Positions 7,207 to 12,137 of a stretch of DNA of 12,137 bases are shown in pieces (within the stretch, counting starts at the first letter, position 1; each line of letters opens with the position of its first letter). A model generated the notes under the pieces. The model was not told where the DNA came from. It did not search any database and saw only the letters and a list, made by a program, of their open reading frames with translations. A program made the translations under genes and the position numbers. Origin of the DNA: Deltaproteobacteria bacterium (lineage in GTDB: Bacteria > Myxococcota_A > SURF-8); contig JAKQSH010000420.1 in NCBI GenBank assembly GCA_029570245.1, positions 1 to 12,137 of the forward strand, in the 5' to 3' direction.

Positions 7207-8799
7207 ATGAGTCACGATGAAGACAAGCTTTTCGAAGAACTTCTGATGCAGTCCGAGAGTCTGCCCGGTTCGAAGAAATTCAGACCCGGCGATGAAGTAA
7301 GCGGTGTGGTTGCGCTTATCAACGATGAAATGGCTTTCATAGACTTCGGCGGCAAGGGAGAGGGCTGGACTGAACTGGCCGAATTCAAAAACGAAAATGG
7401 CGAACTTACGGTAAAAGTCGGCGATCATGTCAAGCTGATGCTTCTGGAGTGGACTTCATCCGGTGCGCATCTGGGGTCGCGTTTCCGTTCGGCTTCGCAA
7501 TCGGCAGGTTTCAATCAGATAGAAGACGCCTTCGAAAGCAAGCTGCCGGTGGAAGGGAAAGTGGTCGAAACCAACAAGGGCGGTTTCACGGTTCAGATTT
7601 CAGGCGTCAACGCCTTCTGTCCGATTTCGCAGATCGACACCGATTATGTGGATGATCCCAGCGTACATGTGGGAAAAATATATTCTTTCATGGTTACGGA
7701 ATTCGACCCGGAAGACGAGCGTGTAATCGTGTCACGCCGGGCGTTTCTTCAGGCTGAGCGTGCCAAAAAGGCCGATGAAACCCGTAAACGTCTGCATGTC
7801 GGCGAAAAGTTCAGAGGTTATGTGCGCAAAATCATGCCCTACGGCGTATTTGTTGATATCGGCGGCATAGACGGCTTTGTACATGTTTCCAACATTTCGC
7901 ATGATCGTATCGAAACGCCGGAAGGTCTTGTTAAAGTCGGCGAAACATACGACATGGAGCTTCTCGGCGTTGAAATCGACAATCGCGGACGCGAGCGTGT
8001 CAGCCTTTCAATGAAGGCCCTTGTCGCCGATCCGTGGCAGGCCGGTCTGCCTTTTGTCGTAAAAGATACGGTAAAGGGGCGTGTGCGCCGCCTTGAATCT
8101 TTTGGCGCTTTTGTCGAAGTCGCTCCCGGCATAGACGGTCTGGTTCATATTTCACAGATCGCCCGCGAGCGCATCTCGCATCCGTCCGAGAAACTCAAAG
8201 AAGGCGACGAAGTGGATGTTATGATAAAGGACATCGACATCGAAAACCGCCGCATATCGCTTTCCATCCGTGCGCTGCTTGATCTTTCACAGCCTGTTGA
8301 GGTTGAAGAAGATAGTTCGGTACGTAAAGGCGATGTGATTTCGCGCCATCGCAGCCGCTCCGAAGAACAATCCGCAGAATCGGATACTACTGAAACCTGG
8401 CCGGAAGAAAAGACGCCGGCAGCGGAGGCTCATAGTGAAAAGCCGTCTTATCTCATGCCGCATATCGGGCTTGTAACAAAAGGCGTTATTTCAAGCGTCA
8501 AGCCCTACGGCGTTTTCGTCGATCTGCCGGAATGCGGAGAAAAGGCGCGCGGTTTGTGCCACAACAGCGAACTTGTAGTCAATCCTGGCGACAATATTCC
8601 CAAATACGTCAAAGAGGGCGGCGAGCTGGAAGTCGAAATCGTGCGCATCGATGAACAGGGCCGTCTGGCGCTTTCTCATCGTTCTGTAATGGTGCAGCGC
8701 GAACGCAGCGAGATTCAGCAGTATCAGAACCAGACCGATGACGGCGGAAGCATGGGGAAAATGGCCAGCCTCTTCAAGAATCTCAAGCTCGAAAAATAA
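7207..8799 (+). CDS. Five-S1-domain RNA-binding protein, ribosomal protein S1-like
   Basis: The protein has 530 residues from ATG 7207, chosen for GAGGA (7196-7200) six nt upstream; the 24 extra residues of the longer frame look untranslated. Five OB-fold S1 domains lie at about 24-95, 110-182, 197-273, 283-357 and 418-495. The third and fourth are most typical: PYGVFVDIGGIDGFVHVSNI and ESFGAFVEVAPGIDGLVHIS, each ending in RxSLSxxAL. The first two are divergent, as the ribosome-binding S1 domains of ribosomal protein S1 are. A 60-residue hydrophilic, acidic linker (358-417) separates domains four and five. Escherichia coli S1 has six domains, so this is either a lineage-specific S1 or an S1 paralogue acting in mRNA binding or translation. 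The last domain carries a cysteine pair (C443, C451) absent from the classic motif. The gene ends before a strong terminator. Whether it is the organism's main rpsA cannot be decided here. Confidence 0.88.
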   Translation: MSHDEDKLFEELLMQSESLPGSKKFRPGDEVSGVVALINDEMAFIDFGGKGEGWTELAEFKNENGELTVKVGDHVKLMLLEWTSSGAHLGSRFRSASQSAGFNQIEDAFESKLPVEGKVVETNKGGFTVQISGVNAFCPISQIDTDYVDDPSVHVGKIYSFMVTEFDPEDERVIVSRRAFLQAERAKKADETRKRLHVGEKFRGYVRKIMPYGVFVDIGGIDGFVHVSNISHDRIETPEGLVKVGETYDMELLGVEIDNRGRERVSLSMKALVADPWQAGLPFVVKDTVKGRVRRLESFGAFVEVAPGIDGLVHISQIARERISHPSEKLKEGDEVDVMIKDIDIENRRISLSIRALLDLSQPVEVEEDSSVRKGDVISRHRSRSEEQSAESDTTETWPEEKTPAAEAHSEKPSYLMPHIGLVTKGVISSVKPYGVFVDLPECGEKARGLCHNSELVVNPGDNIPKYVKEGGELEVEIVRIDEQGRLALSHRSVMVQRERSEIQQYQNQTDDGGSMGKMASLFKNLKLEK

Positions 8800-8822
8800 A
8801 CGTTTCACTTTCCGGTTGCCGG

Positions 8823-8860
8823 AAAAAAATAGCGCGTCATTCCGGCGCGCTATTTTTTTT
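8823..8860. terminator. Strong bidirectional intrinsic terminator
   Basis: The left arm AAAAAAATAGCGCG (8823-8836) pairs with CGCGCTATTTTTTT (8846-8859) around a 9-nt loop. The G/C core is flanked by an A-run on one side and a T-run on the other, so it works on both strands. It sits between the converging S1 gene (stop 8799) and protease gene (stop 8877). A second small hairpin, TTCCGG-TTG-CCGGAA (8810-8824), abuts its left side. Confidence 0.88.
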
Positions 8861-8876
8861 CTGGAGATATTTCCAA

Positions 8877-11609
8877 CTAAAGGACTCTTTTTCTGCGGAG
8901 CACGGCTGCCGTGACTAATATCGTCAAGAGCAGTGTTGTTGCCGGGGCGCCGTTAGAATTACAGCCGCCGGAGCCGGAACCGTTGTCGGCGCCGTCCCCG
9001 TTGCCGGATTCTTCGTCTTCTGATTCTTCCTGAGCTTCGCTTTCGTTGTCTCCTCCCGTTTCGTCTGGTGTACAGATTCCGGTTTCGCCGCAGCTTGAAC
9101 CTTCTGTGCAATCACCGCAACTCCCACCGCACGAGTCGTCGCCGCATTCGCGGGCTGTGCAGTCAGGCAGACAGCATGTTTCACCGGCGCAGACTTCGTT
9201 TTCCGCGCAGCAGACTCCGCCGCACTCTGCGAATTCACAGGCGCACATGCCTGCATCGCTGCAACTGCGTCCTTCCGGGCATTCTCCTCCGCATTCTCCG
9301 CCGCAGCCGTCAGAGCCGCATTCGCGCCCGCTGCAATCCGGCGCACAGACATCCACTTCCAGCTGAAATTCACCGGATTCAAAGCTGGAGCCGTCAACAA
9401 AGAGGAAATATGTTCCAGGTTTCAGCACAGTCTCTATTGTCGCCGGACTCCCTTCCAGCGGTTTCTCGCAGAAGAGTTCTTCGCCTTCGCATTCGTCTTC
9501 TCTCAGATAAAGCGAGGCTTTGAAGCCGCTTACTCTGACGAAGAAGTTGGCATCGCGTTCCACATCCAGTCGGTAAACCTTGTCCTGGGTAAACATGCTG
9601 GCGCATTTGCTTTCGTAATTGTCCGAGCATTCGCGGGTGTTGCCGTAAAATGTTGTGGCACTTGGAATCTCTATCTGCTGAGCGCCCCGGCAGGTGTCGC
9701 CTTTGCAGAATTCGTCTCTGTAATAGCATTCTCCTGCTGAACTGCACAACATCCCGTCGCCGCATTCGCCGCAATTTCCTCCGCAACCGTCGTCACCGCA
9801 TTCTCTGCCTGTGCAGTCCGCTGTGCATTCAGGGCCGCTGAGCCACAAGGCGGACGACAGATAATACATCTCGGTGCGGTTGATGGCGGCATGCAGTTGC
9901 AGTGTCCATTCGCCGTCAGGGTTCACGTCGTGCATTGAGGCGAATATTCCGGGAAAATATTCTCGGCCCAGCACCGAGTTGAAATTCGCCTGTCCGGCAG
10001 GCAGAGTTCCTGCGGCAGATGTTCCGTCCGGGGCTGTCAGCGTAAACGAAACTTCCTCAGGCGTGGGATGAATGATGTCGAGGTGCAGATACACGCCGCC
10101 GGCTTTATCGGGGCCGTCGGCGACGTTGAGTTTTATTTCCAGATTCTCTTCGCTGCCGGCAGGAATTGCGGCTTCCTCGCTTTCTTTGAAATATATTTCT
10201 CCAACGTATTTGTAACCGGAGTATGCCTGAAGGTCTTCTGGAAAACGCAGGCTTTTGTAAATATAGCCGTTTCCGGGCAGTGGAACCGCCATGAACTGCA
10301 GGCTGCGGTCTGCCCAGAAGGCGCTTCTTTGTGCGCCTTCCTGCGATTGCCAGAAAGACTGCATCAGCGCCACTGCACCGGCGACATGCGGGGCAGCCAT
10401 GGATGTTCCGCTGTAGTCTTCATAACCGCCGGCTGTAACGTTGATTCCAGGCGCGACGATGTCCAGCGCACCGTTGAGGTTTGAATAGCAGGCGATTTTT
10501 CCGGTGGCCGGAACAAGGTCCATGCATGAGTAAGACATGGTCGAGGTCAGATCGTCGTCGTACTGTGCGCCGACCGAAACAGCCAGGCTGATGCAGGCCG
10601 GGCTCCCCAGCGAAGTCAGCTGCGCTTCGTTGCCGGAAGCGATGACAGTGACTATCCCGTTTGCTTCCCACAGAGTCTTCAGCGCGTCGAAGCGTGGATC
10701 GTCGTTGCAGGGTTTGCTGCTGTCTCTTTCCGAACCCAGCGACATGTTCACCGCTACGGTGTCCGCAGCTTTGGCGTTTGTCGCCACCCAGTCGAGGGCG
10801 GCCAGAATATCCGCACCTTCCGCCATGAAATTGTGTTCTTCTGCAAACCATCTGAATACGTTCAGCGAGAGAATATCGGTGTCCGGCGCCATCCCAAGCA
10901 CGATTCCGGCCACATTGCTTCCGTGTCCGAGTCCATCTGCTATTTCCGTCGGGTCCTGATTTGTAAAATTTTCCCAGGCCTTTATGCTGCATGTTTCCGA
11001 GCCGACTTCGCTGCAGTCTCCGAATTCGCCGTTCCAGTATTTCACCGGACCGTCGATTACCGCCACCGCCGTTCCTGCACCGTTGAAGCCTTCGAGGTGA
11101 AACGCATTGGCGCCTGTGTACGGCACCGAGCTTTCGACAAGCGGTTTGAATCTGTCGTTGAACCAGATGCGGGTGACTCGTTCATCTGCCGCCAGTGATT
11201 CTATCTGGCTGCGTCCGGCTTCGATGACCATAAGCGCAAAGCTTGGAAGTTCATATATCAGTGTGGCTGCTCCGCCTTTTGTGCTGAGATCGTCCAGAAT
11301 GCCTTGTTTGATGTTCTTCAGTTGCGCGATTCTGATTTTCTGCCTGGAGAGCGCCTGTGCACGGCTTTCGTTTGCATCGTATTTTGTCGCTGATTTTTGA
11401 CCCTCTTCAACTCCGACAATTACGCGCTGAATGCTCGAGTGCTTGAACTCGTTCCAGATGCGTATGTCCACTTTGTCGCCGTATGAGGCGGCTTCTCCGC
11501 TCCATGCTGCATGAGCGGAGTCTGAAAATGCAAAGAATGTAGTGAGGCAAACTGACATTATTAATGACAACAAAGGCAGGCAGACTGAAATGGTTTTTTT
11601 ATACATCAT
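8877..11609 (-). CDS. Secreted subtilisin-like (S8) protease with P domain, Cys-rich modules and C-terminal sorting-like tail
   Basis: The protein has 910 residues. A signal peptide (1-34, cleavage likely after AHA) is followed by an I9-like propeptide region (about 55-150) and the subtilase domain. The catalytic triad is D186 in VAVIDGPV, H229 in GLGHGSNVAGI and S403 in YSGTSMAAPHVAG, with oxyanion N327 in IASGNE. The Asp motif reads IDGP rather than the usual IDTG, a variant also known in some other subtilases. Residues about 490-592 form a proprotein-convertase P (Homo B) domain. Residues about 635-755 resemble the beta-sandwich of pre-peptidase C-terminal domains. Cys-rich modules lie at 594-628, 755-790 and 813-846. 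An acidic Gly/Asn/Ser linker leads to GGC (881-883), a hydrophobic helix (888-904) and RRKR, a tripartite tail like MYXO-CTERM-type sorting signals. It should be exported and anchored or processed at the surface. AAGGA (11617-11613) is 3 nt before this ATG but 6 nt before the next one (11606), which may be the true start. The gene overlaps the fxsA-like stop. Confidence 0.93.
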   Translation of the reverse strand: MMYKKTISVCLPLLSLIMSVCLTTFFAFSDSAHAAWSGEAASYGDKVDIRIWNEFKHSSIQRVIVGVEEGQKSATKYDANESRAQALSRQKIRIAQLKNIKQGILDDLSTKGGAATLIYELPSFALMVIEAGRSQIESLAADERVTRIWFNDRFKPLVESSVPYTGANAFHLEGFNGAGTAVAVIDGPVKYWNGEFGDCSEVGSETCSIKAWENFTNQDPTEIADGLGHGSNVAGIVLGMAPDTDILSLNVFRWFAEEHNFMAEGADILAALDWVATNAKAADTVAVNMSLGSERDSSKPCNDDPRFDALKTLWEANGIVTVIASGNEAQLTSLGSPACISLAVSVGAQYDDDLTSTMSYSCMDLVPATGKIACYSNLNGALDIVAPGINVTAGGYEDYSGTSMAAPHVAGAVALMQSFWQSQEGAQRSAFWADRSLQFMAVPLPGNGYIYKSLRFPEDLQAYSGYKYVGEIYFKESEEAAIPAGSEENLEIKLNVADGPDKAGGVYLHLDIIHPTPEEVSFTLTAPDGTSAAGTLPAGQANFNSVLGREYFPGIFASMHDVNPDGEWTLQLHAAINRTEMYYLSSALWLSGPECTADCTGRECGDDGCGGNCGECGDGMLCSSAGECYYRDEFCKGDTCRGAQQIEIPSATTFYGNTRECSDNYESKCASMFTQDKVYRLDVERDANFFVRVSGFKASLYLREDECEGEELFCEKPLEGSPATIETVLKPGTYFLFVDGSSFESGEFQLEVDVCAPDCSGRECGSDGCGGECGGECPEGRSCSDAGMCACEFAECGGVCCAENEVCAGETCCLPDCTARECGDDSCGGSCGDCTEGSSCGETGICTPDETGGDNESEAQEESEDEESGNGDGADNGSGSGGCNSNGAPATTLLLTILVTAAVLRRKRVL
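9072..9830 (-). repeat. Three Cys-rich RECGxDxCGG modules within the protease
   Basis: Three copies of a roughly 35-residue unit with the pattern C-x3-C-(T/S)-x-RECGxDxCGGxCG...C...C are coded at 9830-9726, 9347-9240 and 9173-9072. Copies two and three are separated by a short divergent Cys-rich stretch (AECGGVCCAENEVC). Copy one is separated from the others by the beta-sandwich domain. The even cysteines suggest disulfide-bonded spacer domains outside the cytoplasm. Similar modules occur in secreted proteins of Myxococcota and Bradymonadota; their role is not known to me. Confidence 0.8.
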
Positions 11610-12106
11610 TCATCCTTGTCGGCAGGTGTTACGACTATATCGGGTCTTTTTCTTTTCGGGGGTTCGTGGCGTTCCGGGTCGAATTCCGTGCCGGAGTGGC
11701 GTTGTTCGCGCCCGCCGGGGATTTCCGTCCCGAACGCCGAAACTTTTATTTTTTCCGAGAATCGCGCTTTCAGATATTTTCTCAGCAGCGCCCTTGCCGG
11801 AGGCAGCAGCAGCAGAAAACCGCTGATGTCGGTTATGAATCCAGGCGTCACCAGCAGCAACCCTGCCGCCAGAATAAGCAGACCGTCCAGCATCTGATCG
11901 GTTGGCAGTATGCCCTGCTGAATGCTGCGGTTGGCATCGTTCCACACGCGAAGTCCTTCATGGCGTGCCAGAGAAGCTCCGAAAATACCGGTGAAGATAA
12001 TAATCAGTACTGTCGCCAGCGGCCCGATTATTGAACCGACCCTTATCAGCAGAAACAGTTCCGCAGCCGGAAGAAGAGTAAACAGAAGAAACAGTTTAGG
12101 GAACAT
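11606..12106 (-). CDS. fxsA: FxsA-family inner-membrane protein
   Basis: The 166-residue protein matches FxsA, a small cytoplasmic-membrane protein whose overexpression in E. coli relieves phage T7 exclusion by the F plasmid; its normal role is unclear. The sequence shows hydrophobic segments at about 5-22, 26-45 and 74-104, the family signature LVTPGFITDISGFLLLLP (85-102) and a following arginine (R105). The 50-residue tail after about 115 is hydrophilic and basic with prolines, longer than I expect for the core family. The start ATG (12106) has only a weak upstream ribosome-binding site, and a stop codon (TAA, 12108-12106) in another frame overlaps it by one base, so it may be coupled to a gene beyond the window. 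Its own TGA (11608-11606) overlaps the protease start. Family assignment is confident; function is not. Confidence 0.85.
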   Translation of the reverse strand: MFPKLFLLFTLLPAAELFLLIRVGSIIGPLATVLIIIFTGIFGASLARHEGLRVWNDANRSIQQGILPTDQMLDGLLILAAGLLLVTPGFITDISGFLLLLPPARALLRKYLKARFSEKIKVSAFGTEIPGGREQRHSGTEFDPERHEPPKRKRPDIVVTPADKDE

Positions 12107-12137
12107 TAAACACCACTTTCCGGGCCATGACCCGCTT

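Noticed and set aside
8924..9400. Minus-strand Ala-rich open frame of 158 codons
   Set aside because: Alternate frame of the Cys-rich modules; its composition is what repetitive GC-rich coding gives in the wrong frame.
9046..9523. Plus-strand Ser/Pro- and Arg-rich open frames opposite the Cys-rich modules
   Set aside because: Antisense shadows of the repeats; low complexity and no ribosome-binding sites.
12106..12137. Possible end of another minus-strand gene (AGHGPESGV then TAA overlapping the fxsA ATG)
   Set aside because: Only nine codons are visible, too few to tell a real gene end from chance, although the TAATG overlap is suggestive.

Overview
The window comes from a diderm (Gram-negative-type) bacterium with roughly balanced base composition. 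The evidence is a Kdo (LPS inner-core sugar) synthesis gene, an inner-membrane FxsA-family protein, and an exported protease with a signal peptide and a C-terminal Cys/TM/Arg-Lys sorting-like tail. The protease's Cys-rich 'RECGxDxCGG' modules and its tail resemble those of Myxococcota/Bradymonadota and some deep-branching diderm phyla. The species cannot be named from the sequence. No tRNA, rRNA, CRISPR array, IS element or phage gene was seen, and the protein-coding content looks chromosomal.

Layout. (1) Positions 1-850, minus strand: one uninterrupted reading frame joins a KdsC-type Kdo-8-phosphate phosphatase to a KdsB-type CMP-Kdo synthetase; the 3' end is cut by the window edge. (2) Positions 851-1028: divergent intergenic region with a candidate minus-strand promoter and a 10-bp palindrome. 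(3) Positions 1029-5808, plus strand: a very large soluble hybrid sensor made of eight PAS domains, HisKA, HATPase and four C-terminal MshEN-like 24-residue motifs, followed by a stand-alone receiver protein with a hairpin between them. (4) Positions 5926-8799, plus strand: an M20-family amidohydrolase and a five-domain S1 RNA-binding protein. (5) A strong bidirectional terminator at 8823-8860 separates the converging blocks. (6) Positions 8877-12106, minus strand: an fxsA-like membrane protein gene overlaps the start of a secreted, multi-domain subtilisin-like protease gene.

How the parts may work together. The kinase and the receiver-only protein form a plausible phosphorelay pair. The kinase's C-terminal motifs are of the kind that bind cyclic di-GMP in the MshE/GspE N-terminal domain, so the kinase may combine many PAS inputs with second-messenger level before phosphorylating the small receiver; this is inference. 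The KdsC-KdsB fusion would place two consecutive-phase Kdo steps (dephosphorylation of Kdo-8-P, then CMP activation) on one polypeptide. The fxsA/protease overlap suggests translational coupling of an inner-membrane protein with an exported protease. The most unusual items are the kinase tail with four MshEN-like motifs and the KdsC-KdsB fusion.
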